A DNA stretch of 64,000 nt from positions 744,001 to 808,000 of the forward strand of contig NZ_UGQM01000001.1 in NCBI RefSeq assembly GCF_900454025.1, read 5' to 3'. This DNA is from Mycolicibacterium gilvum. Lineage in GTDB: Bacteria > Actinomycetota > Actinomycetes > Mycobacteriales > Mycobacteriaceae. Shown in pieces: positions 56,560 to 64,000 of this stretch; positions within the stretch are counted from its first letter, which is position 1; each line of letters starts with the position of its first letter. A program made the position numbers and the translations under genes. The notes under the pieces were generated by a model. The model was given only the letters and a program-made list of their open reading frames with translations, made no database searches and was not told where the DNA came from.

Positions 56560-57099
56560 TCAGTCGGGGAAGTCCAGGGGCACCTGCAGCGTCGAGATCG
56601 TCGCGGCCAATCCGTCGTATTGCGCTGCGAGCAGACAGAATTCGATCAGCTGCGGTTTCGTGAAGTGCGCTGCGAGCATCTGCCACGTCTCCGGCGAGAT
56701 CCCGCGCGTGACGACGAACTCGTCGGTCGCGGTGATGAGCACCCGTTCGCGATCGGTCAGGCCCTCGGCGTCGGGCCCGGCGAAGATCCGGGCCTGCGTC
56801 TCCTTGTCCAGCCCTCGCGACCTGGCGAGCCTGCGGTGCTGCTGCAGCTCGTACTCGCTGCCCCGCAGATGCCCGACCCGCAGGATGACGACCTCGGCGT
56901 CGTGGCGGGACAGCTTGCCCGCGTAGAGCAGATATCCCGACAGCGGCAGCCACGCCAGGAACAGCAGCCGGTGCTGACCGAGCACGTTCATCAGGCTGAA
57001 GCGCGGCCTGCGGATGCCGCGGGCGCCGGCCTTGGCGATGACCCAGTTGAGCGGGCCGAGCTCCTTGAAACCGCCGGGAGGGATACGGGCTGTACTCAT
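56560..57099 (-). CDS. Carboxymuconolactone-decarboxylase-family protein (Rv0464c-like)
   Basis: A 179-aa AhpD-like protein. The core is LSRHDAEVVILRVGHLRGSE followed by YELQQHRRLAR. The usual CxxC of AhpD is absent, so peroxidase chemistry is doubtful. ATGA overlap with ramB upstream couples the two, as in M. tuberculosis Rv0465c-Rv0464c. Confidence 0.88.
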   Translation of the reverse strand: MSTARIPPGGFKELGPLNWVIAKAGARGIRRPRFSLMNVLGQHRLLFLAWLPLSGYLLYAGKLSRHDAEVVILRVGHLRGSEYELQQHRRLARSRGLDKETQARIFAGPDAEGLTDRERVLITATDEFVVTRGISPETWQMLAAHFTKPQLIEFCLLAAQYDGLAATISTLQVPLDFPD

Positions 57100-58544
57100 G
57101 TCTGCCTCACCAAATACGGCGACACCGTGGAGCGGTGCTCATCGATGTCGAGTGCGCGGCCGAGCGCCGGGAAAGCGCGCTGCGGACAGTTGTCCCGTTC
57201 GCACACCCGGCAGCCGGCTCCGATCGGTGTCGCCCGCACACTCGGGTCACCCGACAGATCCAGCCCTTCCGAATAGACCAGCCGCTGCGCGTGTCGCAGT
57301 TCGCAGCCCAGCCCGATCGCGAACGTCTTACCCGGCTGACCATAGCGCGCGGCGCGGCGTTCCACGGTGCGCGCCACCCACATGTAGGCGCGGCCGTCGG
57401 GCATCTCGGCGATCTGCACCCCGATCTTGCCAGGGTTGGCGAACGTCTCGTAGACGTTCCACAGTGGGCAGGTGCCGCCGCTGGAGGAGAAGTGAAAACC
57501 CGTGGCGGACTGGCGTTTCGACATGTTGCCGGCCCGGTCGACCCGGACGAACGAGAACGGCACCCCGCGCATGGACGGGCGCTGCAGCGTCGAGAGCCGG
57601 TGGCAGATCGTCTCGTAACTCACCGAGTAGTAGGCCGAGAGCCGCTCGACGTCGTAGCGGAACTTCTCGGCCACCTCGTGGAACTGCCCGTAGGGCAGCA
57701 CCGTCGCGGCGGCGAAGTAGTTGGCCAACCCCATCCGCGCGAGCTTCCTGGACTCCTCGCTGGTGAAATGTCCTTCGGCGACCAGCTTCTCGATCAGGTC
57801 GCCGCACTCCAGGTAAGCCAGCTCGGCGGCCATCCGGAACACCCGCTGACCCGCCGAGAGCTGCGCGCTCATCTCGAGTCGGCGGGTGTCGGGGTCGTAG
57901 CGGTGCATCACGACCTCGCCGAGATCGATGCGGCGGATGATCGTCACGCCGTGGACGAAGCGCAGCCGGTCGGCCAGGTCGCCGGCGAGTTCGCCGCGGT
58001 GCACGCGCATGTCGGCGGTGAGGTTCTCGGCGGCGAGGTCGAGTTCGTGCAGATAGTTCTGGCGTTGGTAGAAGTAGTCGCGCACCTCTTCGTGCGGCAT
58101 CGAGATCGCCCCGGAACCCGAGCCGCCGCCCGCCGAGCTGAGCCCGGCGGTGTTGAAACGGTCCTCGGTGGCGGCCGCCAGCTGCGTCGTCGTCAACTGG
58201 TAGCGGCGGTGGAGGTTGACCATCGCGCGGGCCAGGCTGGGATGGGACGCGACCACCTCGGCGATCTCGGCGGGGTCGACCTCGACGTCGAGATCGCGGT
58301 CCATCGTGACCTCGCGCAGCTCGGCGATCAGGCGGGTGTCGTCCTGGGATGCGAAGAAGGTCGCGTCGACGCCGAACACCTCGGTGATGCGCAGCAGCAC
58401 CGCGACCGTCAGCGGACGGACGTCGTGTTCGATCTGGTTCAGATAGCTCGGGGAGATCTCCAGCATCTGCGCCAGCGCTGCCTGACTGAAGCCGCGCTCG
58501 CTGCGCAGCTGACGGACGCGGGCGCCGACGAAGGTTTTCGCCAC
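57096..58544 (-). CDS. ramB: Transcriptional regulator RamB
   Basis: A 482-aa ScfR-type regulator of acetate and glyoxylate-cycle genes. The N-terminal XRE HTH (about 6-62) shows ARVRQLRSERGFSQAALAQM and SYLNQIEHD. The middle holds an IrrE/ImmA-like region (AELAYLECGDLIEKLVAEG). The C-terminal domain carries a Cys cluster, CRVCERDNCPQRAFP, which may bind metal. The GTG start agrees with the family (VAKTFVGARVRQLR). It is divergent from the thioesterase and near icl, its expected target. A TTTGCA-type site lies in front of it. Confidence 0.93.
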   Translation of the reverse strand: MAKTFVGARVRQLRSERGFSQAALAQMLEISPSYLNQIEHDVRPLTVAVLLRITEVFGVDATFFASQDDTRLIAELREVTMDRDLDVEVDPAEIAEVVASHPSLARAMVNLHRRYQLTTTQLAAATEDRFNTAGLSSAGGGSGSGAISMPHEEVRDYFYQRQNYLHELDLAAENLTADMRVHRGELAGDLADRLRFVHGVTIIRRIDLGEVVMHRYDPDTRRLEMSAQLSAGQRVFRMAAELAYLECGDLIEKLVAEGHFTSEESRKLARMGLANYFAAATVLPYGQFHEVAEKFRYDVERLSAYYSVSYETICHRLSTLQRPSMRGVPFSFVRVDRAGNMSKRQSATGFHFSSSGGTCPLWNVYETFANPGKIGVQIAEMPDGRAYMWVARTVERRAARYGQPGKTFAIGLGCELRHAQRLVYSEGLDLSGDPSVRATPIGAGCRVCERDNCPQRAFPALGRALDIDEHRSTVSPYLVRQT

Positions 58545-58583
58545 GAGCGCAGGATAGTCCGGCCTAGCACGCCTGCGAAGACC

Positions 58584-58595
58584 AGGTTTGCAGAG
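58584..58595. promoter_or_regulatory. Possible RamB site between ramB and thioesterase genes
   Basis: AGGTTTGCAGAG resembles the TTTGCAAA-type core described for RamB in corynebacteria. It lies 40 bp before the ramB GTG, compatible with autoregulation. Confidence 0.4.
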
Positions 58596-58631
58596 ATGGG
58601 AACGTCGCAGCGTGTGGCAGGATCGGGATCC

Positions 58632-59450
58632 GTGAGTACCGCGGGCGATGGGAAGCAGGGCCTGGCCAAGACGTTGATGCCGGTGCCGGATCCGCATCCC
58701 GACGTGTTCGACACCCAGTGGCCGCTGCGTGTCGCCGACGTCGACCGCGAGGGCCGGCTGAAGTTCGACGCCGCGACCCGCCACATCCAGGACATCGGCA
58801 CCGATCAGCTGCGGGAGATGGGCTACGAAGAGACCCACCCGCTCTGGATCGTGCGCCGGACCATGATCGACATGGTCGAGCCGATCGTGTTCAAGGACAT
58901 CCTGCGGCTGCGGCGCTGGTGCTCGGGGACGTCCAACCGCTGGTGCGAGATGCGGGTGCGCATCGAGGGACGACGGGGCGGTCTGGTCGAGTCCGAGGCG
59001 TTCTGGATCAACATCAACCGGGAGACCCAGGGCCCGGCACGCATCAGCGACGACTTCATCGAGGGCCTGCGCCGCACCACCGACGAGAACCGGTTGCGGT
59101 GGAAGCCGTATCTGAAGGGCGGCTCGAGGGAGGACGCCGCGTCGGTGCACAGATATCCGGTCCGCGTCAGCGACATCGACATCTTCGACCACATGAACAA
59201 CTCCGTGTACTGGGGCGTGATCGAGGAGTATCTGAACACCCGGCCCGACCTGATGACGGCTCCGCTGCGGGTCACCATCGAGCACGATCTGCCCGTCGCT
59301 CTCGGCGACGATCTGGAGATCATCCGGCACGAGTATCCCGCCGGATCGACCGACAAGTTCGGCGCCGAACTCGCCGACCGCGGTGTTACAACGCTCACAT
59401 ATGTCGTCGGCGACGAGACCAAAGCGGTCGCCGCGATCTTCCCGCTCTGA
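58632..59450 (+). CDS. Acyl-ACP thioesterase-family protein (Rv0466-like)
   Basis: A 272-aa double-hotdog protein. DTQWPLRVADVDREGRL opens the first repeat and RYPVRVSDIDIFDHMNNSVY the second. The latter contains the Asp-His-Asn motif of FatA/4-hydroxybenzoyl-type thioesterases. GTG at 58632 is preferred; ATG at 58596 is possible but would cover the presumed RamB site. It probably releases fatty acids from ACP or CoA. Confidence 0.88.
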   Translation: MSTAGDGKQGLAKTLMPVPDPHPDVFDTQWPLRVADVDREGRLKFDAATRHIQDIGTDQLREMGYEETHPLWIVRRTMIDMVEPIVFKDILRLRRWCSGTSNRWCEMRVRIEGRRGGLVESEAFWININRETQGPARISDDFIEGLRRTTDENRLRWKPYLKGGSREDAASVHRYPVRVSDIDIFDHMNNSVYWGVIEEYLNTRPDLMTAPLRVTIEHDLPVALGDDLEIIRHEYPAGSTDKFGAELADRGVTTLTYVVGDETKAVAAIFPL

Positions 59451-59538
59451 CACGCAGAGTTAAACAGTACGGGCGTACTGACCTGCGACGATTCGCTACC
59501 CGCCGGTAGCTTCTGAACCGTTTCAGCTGCAACATGGC

Positions 59539-59711
59539 TTCGCAAGGTTCGCAACTTCTGCGGGCTGCTTGGCGAAAATTGGCAAGCGAAACGGGTGGAC
59601 CTGGGGTTATCGGGTGGTGCATCCTCGTCTTAGCAATCCGGCCAAGGAGCTGGAAGCGTTAACAGAAGCTGCGATTCCTGGACAACACAGAGATTCGCAG
59701 CGGTTTGCAAC
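59539..59711 (+). promoter_or_regulatory. icl promoter region with repeated TTGCAA-type sites
   Basis: The 280-bp leader of icl holds TTCGCAAGGTTCGCAACTT (59539-59557) and GTTTGCAAC (59703-59711). These are the kind of sites RamB binds in relatives. The second one lies 19 bp before the icl ATG, a position suited to repression. Confidence 0.45.
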
Positions 59712-59730
59712 TCAACGAAGGAGCAGCCCA

Positions 59731-61017
59731 ATGTCGACCGTTGGCATGCCGAAGAGCCCGGAACAGATCCAGCACGACTGGGACCACAACCCCCGCTGGA
59801 AGGGCATCACCCGCACCTACACCCCGGCCGATGTCGTCGCCCTGCAGGGCCACGTCGTCGAGGAGCACACCCTGGCCCGCCGCGGCGCCGAGGTGCTGTG
59901 GGAGCAGCTGCACGACATGGACTTCGTCAACTCCCTCGGTGCCCTGACCGGCAACATGGCCGTCCAGCAGGTCCGCGCCGGCCTGAAGGCCATCTACCTG
60001 TCGGGTTGGCAGGTCGCCGGCGACGCGAACCTCTCCGGCCACACCTACCCGGATCAGAGCCTCTACCCGGCCAACTCGGTGCCCCAGGTCATCCGTCGCA
60101 TCAACAACGCGCTGCTGCGCGCCGATGAGATCGCCAAGGTGGAGGGTGACACCTCCGTCGAGAACTGGCTGGCCCCGATCGTCGCCGACGGCGAGGCCGG
60201 TTTCGGTGGCGCGCTGAACGTCTACGAGCTGCAGAAGGCGATGATCGCCGCCGGTGTCGCCGGCTCGCACTGGGAGGACCAGCTGGCCTCGGAGAAGAAG
60301 TGCGGCCACCTCGGTGGCAAGGTGCTGATCCCGACCCAGCAGCACATCCGCACCCTGACCTCGGCCCGCCTGGCCGCCGACGTCGCCGGCGTGCCGACCG
60401 TCGTCATCGCCCGCACCGACGCCGAGGCCGCCACGCTCATCACCTCCGACGTCGACGAGCGCGATCAGCCGTTCATCACCGGTGACCGCACCGCCGAGGG
60501 CTTCTACCGCGTGAAGAACGGCCTCGAGCCCTGCATCGCGCGCGCCAAGGCGTACGCGCCGTACTCCGATCTGATCTGGATGGAGACCGGCACCCCGGAT
60601 CTGGAGCTGGCGAAGAAGTTCGCCGAGGGCGTCAAGAGTGAGTTCCCGGACCAGATGCTGGCCTATAACTGCTCGCCGTCGTTCAACTGGAAGCAGCATC
60701 TCGACGACGCGACGATCGCGAAGTTCCAGAAGGAGCTCGGCGCGATGGGCTTCAAGTTCCAGTTCATCACCCTCGCCGGCTTCCACGCCCTGAACTACTC
60801 GATGTTCGATCTGGCCTACGGTTACGCCCGCAACCAGATGAGCGCCTACGTCGAGCTGCAGGAGCGCGAGTTCGCCGCCGAGGAGCGCGGCTACACCGCG
60901 ACCAAGCACCAGCGTGAGGTCGGCGCCGGCTACTTCGACCGGATCGCCACCACCGTGGATCCGACCAGCTCGACCACCGCGCTCGCGGGCTCGACCGAAG
61001 AGGGCCAGTTCCACTGA
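59731..61017 (+). CDS. icl: Isocitrate lyase
   Basis: The enzyme (428 aa, the size of mycobacterial Icl1) splits isocitrate to glyoxylate and succinate, and methylisocitrate in propionate use. The catalytic loop KKCGH has Cys191. [20 protein letters not shown] and ADGEAGFGG are typical substrate and metal segments. The ATG has GAAGGAG 7 bp upstream. It is followed by a hairpin and fadB2, and ramB is close by. Expression is expected on acetate and fatty acids. Confidence 0.98.
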   Translation: MSTVGMPKSPEQIQHDWDHNPRWKGITRTYTPADVVALQGHVVEEHTLARRGAEVLWEQLHDMDFVNSLGALTGNMAVQQVRAGLKAIYLSGWQVAGDANLSGHTYPDQSLYPANSVPQVIRRINNALLRADEIAKVEGDTSVENWLAPIVADGEAGFGGALNVYELQKAMIAAGVAGSHWEDQLASEKKCGHLGGKVLIPTQQHIRTLTSARLAADVAGVPTVVIARTDAEAATLITSDVDERDQPFITGDRTAEGFYRVKNGLEPCIARAKAYAPYSDLIWMETGTPDLELAKKFAEGVKSEFPDQMLAYNCSPSFNWKQHLDDATIAKFQKELGAMGFKFQFITLAGFHALNYSMFDLAYGYARNQMSAYVELQEREFAAEERGYTATKHQREVGAGYFDRIATTVDPTSSTTALAGSTEEGQFH

Positions 61018-61033
61018 CAGTCGCGTCGGCACC

Positions 61034-61094
61034 GCGAGCGCGCGCGTCTGCACGGCAACACGCCGCCGTAGGCGTACATCGCGCGCACGCTCGC
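61034..61094 (+). repeat. Palindromic intergenic repeat after icl
   Basis: The ends GCGAGCGCGCGCG and CGCGCGCACGCTCGC are near complements around a GC-rich centre (CACGCCGCCGTAGGCG). It resembles part of the stretch at 46910-46970. It probably belongs to a dispersed mycobacterial repeat family. Confidence 0.55.
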
Positions 61095-61108
61095 CTAGCT
61101 TGACAGCG

Positions 61109-61141
61109 CAGACCCCGCCCACAACTCTTGGGCGGGGTCTG
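61109..61141 (+). terminator. Hairpin between icl and fadB2
   Basis: A perfect 13-bp stem (CAGACCCCGCCCA with its complement) around a 7-nt loop, without a T-run. It lies 23 bp before the fadB2 start, so it may end icl transcripts or set the icl:fadB2 ratio. Confidence 0.7.
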
Positions 61142-61164
61142 TCGCATGTAACAGGAGAAAAGAC

Positions 61165-62019
61165 TTGAGCATTGAACGTGTGGGTGTGGTCGGCGCCGGG
61201 CAGATGGGCTCGGGCATCGCGGAGGTCGCTGCCAAGGCCGGCGCGAACGTCGTCGTCTACGAGCCGTCGGACGCGCTCGTCAACGCGGGACGCGAGCGCA
61301 TCACCGCGTCGCTGGAGCGCGCCAAAGCCAAGGGCAAGCTCGCCGCCGACGACTTCGAGATCACACTCGCGCGGCTGACGTTCACCACCGACCTCGCCGA
61401 CCTGGCCGACCGCCAGCTGGTGATCGAGGCGATCATCGAAGACGAGGCCGTCAAGGCCAAGGTCTTCGCGCAGCTCGACGAGGTCGTCACCGACCCCGAC
61501 GCGGTGCTGGCGTCCAACACCTCCAGCATCCCGATCATGAAAATCGCTGCGGCGACCAAGAATCCGAGCCGGGTGCTGGGCCTGCACTTCTTCAACCCGG
61601 TGCCGGTGCTGCCGCTCGTCGAGGTCATCAACACGCTGGTCACCTCCGAGGAGGCGGTCGCCCGCGTCGAGCAGTTCGCGAGCGAGGTGCTCGGCAAGAA
61701 GGTGGTCCGCTGCGGCGACCGCTCGGGCTTCATCGTCAACGCGCTGCTGGTGCCGTATCTGCTCTCGGCGATCCGGATGGCCGAAGCGGGTGTCGCGACG
61801 GTCGAGGACATCGACACCGCGGTCGTCGCCGGCCTGTCGCACCCGATGGGCCCGCTGAGGCTGAGCGACCTGATCGGTCTGGACACCATGAAGCTCATCG
61901 CCGACTCGATGTACGACGAGTACAAGGACCCCAACTTCGCGCCCCCGCCGCTGCTGCAGCGCATGGTCGAGGCCGGTCAGCTGGGCAAGAAGTCGGGTAA
62001 GGGCTTCTACTCCTACTGA
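61165..62019 (+). CDS. fadB2: 3-hydroxybutyryl-CoA dehydrogenase
   Basis: A 284-aa NAD(P)-dependent dehydrogenase of beta-oxidation. The Rossmann motif is VGAGQMGSG at 9-17. The catalytic segment LHFFNPVPVLPLVEV includes His and the SNTSS loop. The C-terminal dimer domain contains GLSHPMGPLRLSDLIGLD. The TTG start has AGGAG 7 bp upstream. It follows icl as in M. tuberculosis Rv0467-Rv0468. Confidence 0.96.
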   Translation: MSIERVGVVGAGQMGSGIAEVAAKAGANVVVYEPSDALVNAGRERITASLERAKAKGKLAADDFEITLARLTFTTDLADLADRQLVIEAIIEDEAVKAKVFAQLDEVVTDPDAVLASNTSSIPIMKIAAATKNPSRVLGLHFFNPVPVLPLVEVINTLVTSEEAVARVEQFASEVLGKKVVRCGDRSGFIVNALLVPYLLSAIRMAEAGVATVEDIDTAVVAGLSHPMGPLRLSDLIGLDTMKLIADSMYDEYKDPNFAPPPLLQRMVEAGQLGKKSGKGFYSY

Positions 62020-62082
62020 GTCGCGCCGAACGCAACGCGTGCAGTCGGGAACCGGCCGGCGTCCCCGTGCGCCTAACAGTGT

Positions 62083-62981
62083 GTGAGTGGACTCTTTCTC
62101 GGATCGGAGGCGCTGGCCGACGGACGGGTGACCCGCTACGACCTTCGTCGGAGATACGTCAAACTCCATCACAACGTGTACGCGCCTGTCGGCATGGAGC
62201 TTTCGGCATGCGATCGCGCGGTCGCGGCGTGGCTGTGGTCGGGACGGCGCGCCACCGTGGCGGGGCTGTCGGCGGCGGCCATGCACGGGTCACGGTGGCT
62301 GCCCGACACCGCCCCGGCCGAGCTCACCCGCATGCGGTGCGGCAGGCCGCCGGGTATCGCGATCCATCGGGACACCCTGTTCGACGACGAGGTCTGCCTG
62401 GTGCGGAGCATCGACTGCACGACGGTCGCCCGCACCGCATTCGACCTCGGCCGTCGAATTCCCGGCGATGAGGCCATCATTCGCATCGACGCGCTGCTCA
62501 ACGCGACCCTCTGCCCGTGTCGCAGGTGAGCGTACTGGCAAGCAGGCATCCCGGGGTGCGCGGACTGCGTCGTCTTCGCACGGTCCTGTCGCTGGTCGAC
62601 GGGGGAGCGGAATCGCCGCAGGAGACCCGGTTGCGGCTGGTGCTCGTGCGCCGCGGGCTTCCCCGGCCCGTCACCCAGGTCCCGGTCACCGACTCCAGAG
62701 GCCGGGTGGTACGACGCATCGACCTGGGCTGGCCTTGCTACCGGGTCGGTGTCGAGTACGACGGCGGTCTGGGGGCACCTCCCGCTTGCGGGGGACACTG
62801 GACGGACCCGCGAGCGCATGCCGAGGACATCGGCCGGCTGGAATTTCTGGCCGGCCGCGGGTGGATCATCGTGCGGGTGAGCGCACTCCATCTGCGCGAC
62901 GCCGACGACATACTCCTTCGGGTCGAGCAGGCATTGCGCCGGCGGGGGTGGCCGGGACCGCCGCGAGTGCACGAACATTGA
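62083..62981 (+). pseudogene. DUF559/AbiEi-type protein, frameshifted
   Basis: The first frame (62083-62529, GTG start) encodes RRRYVKLHHNVYAPVG and AAMHGSRWL and ends shortly after IDALLNAT. The second frame (62517-62981) continues with SRHPGVRGLRRLRTVL, GAESPQETRLRLVL, GVEYDG and HWTDP. In mycobacteria these form one protein of about 290 aa: a winged-helix, AbiEi-like N-domain and a DUF559 nuclease-like domain. The shift lies near 62505-62520. A short palindrome is also inserted in frame after GVEYDG. It is probably inactive unless ribosomes shift frame. Confidence 0.75.
62768..62795 (+). repeat. Short palindromic insertion inside the DUF559 gene
   Basis: GGGGGCACCTCCC and GCTTGCGGGGGA form a G/C-rich palindrome-like unit. 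I recognise it as a sequence that recurs across mycobacterial intergenic DNA. Here it sits in coding sequence and adds about 8 residues (GLGAPPACGG) between the conserved GVEYDG and HWTDP. Confidence 0.6.
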
Positions 62982-63003
62982 CTGAATTTCGGCGAAAACT
63001 GCG

Positions 63004-63023
63004 CAGAATGCGTGCATTCGGCG
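63004..63023 (-). repeat. Dispersed intergenic repeat, copy 2
   Basis: On the reverse strand this 20-bp block matches 28598-28617 at 19 of 20 positions (core GCACGCATTCTG). It lies between the DUF559 gene and the kinase gene, in a position comparable to the first copy. Confidence 0.65.
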
Positions 63024-63036
63024 CGCCAACCCGCCC

Positions 63037-63903
63037 CTACGCGGACGCCAGCCGCTTCTTCTCGGCCGCCACGTCGAAATCCGGTGGCGGCCAGGCCATG
63101 TTGAGCCCTTTGAGTGCCTCGATCATCAACTCGGTGATCGCCAGCCGGCTGTACCACTTCCGGTTGCACGGCACGATGTGCCACGGCGCGTGATCGGTCG
63201 ACGTCCGGTCCAGCATCGCCTGGTAGGCCTCCTGGTACGCAGGCCATTTGAGGCGTTCGTCGATGTCGCCCGGGTTGTACTTCCAGTACTTGTCCGGCCG
63301 TTCCAGTCGCTCTGCCAGTCGCTTCTTCTGCTCGTCGAGCGAGACGAACATCGCGACCTTCACCAAAGTCGTTCCACCGTCGACGAGTTCACGTTCGAAG
63401 GCGTTGATCTCGTCGTAGCGCGGCTCCCAGACCTCCGGCGGCACCAGGTTGTGCACCCGCACGATCAGCACGTCCTCGTAGTGCGACCGGTCGAAGACCC
63501 CGATGTGGCCGGCCGAGGGCAGCGCCTTGCGGATCCGCCACAGGTAGTGGTGCGCCAACTCTTCAGCAGTCGGCTTGCCGAAGCTGCGGTACTGCACGCC
63601 CTGCGGGTTGCAGCCTCCGACAACATGTTTGACGATGCCGCCCTTGCCTGCGGTGTCCATGCCCTGCAGCACCAGCAGCACCGAGCGGGTGTCGCCGGAG
63701 CGGCTGTTGGCGTACAGCATCTCCTGCAGCTCGGCGAAACGCACGTTGCGTTCGGCCTGCAGCGTGGGTGCGTCGGACTTGTCGCCGCGGAATCCGGGCG
63801 TCGCATCGGCGTCGATGTCGGCGACCCGGTCGCCCGGCCGGAACCTCAGCTCGACGTGCGGTTCGTGGCTCCACAGCGACGGAAGGTCGTCAGGCTCGGT
63901 CAT
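63037..63903 (-). CDS. PPK2-family polyphosphate kinase
   Basis: A 288-aa polyphosphate:nucleotide phosphotransferase. Walker A is LQGMDTAGKGGIVKHV, Walker B FDRSHYEDV, and the lid is basic (KKRLAERLERPDKYWKY). It uses polyphosphate to phosphorylate nucleotides, or the reverse. ATG at 63903 with GAGGG upstream is chosen over TTG at 63915. It starts 4 bp after the stop of an upstream gene that leaves the window. Confidence 0.92.
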   Translation of the reverse strand: MTEPDDLPSLWSHEPHVELRFRPGDRVADIDADATPGFRGDKSDAPTLQAERNVRFAELQEMLYANSRSGDTRSVLLVLQGMDTAGKGGIVKHVVGGCNPQGVQYRSFGKPTAEELAHHYLWRIRKALPSAGHIGVFDRSHYEDVLIVRVHNLVPPEVWEPRYDEINAFERELVDGGTTLVKVAMFVSLDEQKKRLAERLERPDKYWKYNPGDIDERLKWPAYQEAYQAMLDRTSTDHAPWHIVPCNRKWYSRLAITELMIEALKGLNMAWPPPDFDVAAEKKRLASA

Positions 63904-63907
63904 GCCC

Positions 63908-64000
63908 TCAGTCAAGCAGGCTCGACGGCAGGACCGGGGACGGATGGGGGTTCTGCCGGAACGTCTCCAGCGATCCGTTGACCTCGACGATGCCGCACAG
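63908..64000 (-). CDS. C-terminal end of an unidentified protein
   Basis: The reverse strand is open from the window edge for 30 codons (CGIVEVNGSLETFRQNPHP) to a TGA 4 bp before the PPK2 gene. The close spacing suggests an operon. Too little is present to name a family. Confidence 0.5.
   Translation of the reverse strand: MCGIVEVNGSLETFRQNPHPSPVLPSSLLD

Overview
The window is high-GC actinobacterial DNA from a mycobacterium, most likely a rapid grower (Mycolicibacterium-type). The evidence is gene order. From memory, the blocks pssA-psd-moeA-SDR-groEL2, S9 peptidase, DUF779 plus two small membrane genes, lpdC, a small membrane gene, a CMD-family gene, ramB, acyl-ACP thioesterase, icl and fadB2 follow the M. 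tuberculosis Rv0435c-Rv0468 order. Species-specific genes are inserted between them. An IS1081-like element and a double CIRCE site before a GroEL with a Gly/Met-rich tail fit the same assignment.

Left part, 1-14542: an accessory, IS-rich island. It holds the end of an IS1380-family transposase, a TetR fragment, an L,D-transpeptidase with a beta-propeller lipoprotein, a DUF305 lipoprotein, a sensor kinase/response regulator pair, a PLP cysteine-synthase-like gene with an in-frame membrane leader, and a 43-aa ORF below a DosR-like box. It also holds an IS1081-like (IS256) element, a broken PASTA-type secreted protein gene, and a complete IS21 element with a 7-bp target duplication. Four 20-bp sites share two 9-bp direct repeats (roughly YGAAGRTTC) 2 bp apart. 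They lie before the transpeptidase, before the DUF305 gene, between the regulator and the synthase, and before the PASTA gene as it stood before IS21 landed. They resemble the site I recall for CopR of Corynebacterium glutamicum. The kinase has a His-rich outer loop and the DUF305 protein is Met/His-rich, so the island reads as a copper-type envelope-stress regulon run by its own two-component system.

Junction, about 14543: the AAA ATPase gene (Rv0435c-like) that normally follows pssA survives only as a 110-codon stub, so the island or a linked deletion removed most of it.

14877-28590: core genes for phosphatidylserine and phosphatidylethanolamine synthesis (pssA, psd), molybdopterin (moeA), an SDR, two bacterial PH-domain membrane proteins, a TipA-type MerR regulator, a HAD hydrolase, an SRPBCC protein, a DEAD/H helicase, a cupin, and an SDR/TetR divergent pair with a long palindromic operator. 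groEL2 follows, with two CIRCE elements and a clear terminator.

28666-46905: a mixed metabolic region. It has an MFS transporter, a PPOX-fold protein, an SDR, a CMD protein, an N-acyl-D-amino-acid-deacylase-type amidohydrolase, a VOC protein, a DinB protein, a PAP2 phosphatase, an aldehyde dehydrogenase, a DedA protein, an LpqN-like lipoprotein and an S9 peptidase. Next comes a flavin monooxygenase divergent from a butanediol/acetoin-type dehydrogenase pair, with a GAF-domain regulator and DUF779.

46906-64000: two small membrane proteins and a five-gene peptide/nickel-type ABC importer whose genes all overlap. Then lpdC, a diguanylate cyclase, an alpha/beta hydrolase, and the acetate/fatty-acid switch region (ramB, thioesterase, icl, fadB2). 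Last come a frameshifted DUF559-type gene carrying a short repeat insertion, a PPK2-family kinase, and the tail of one more gene.
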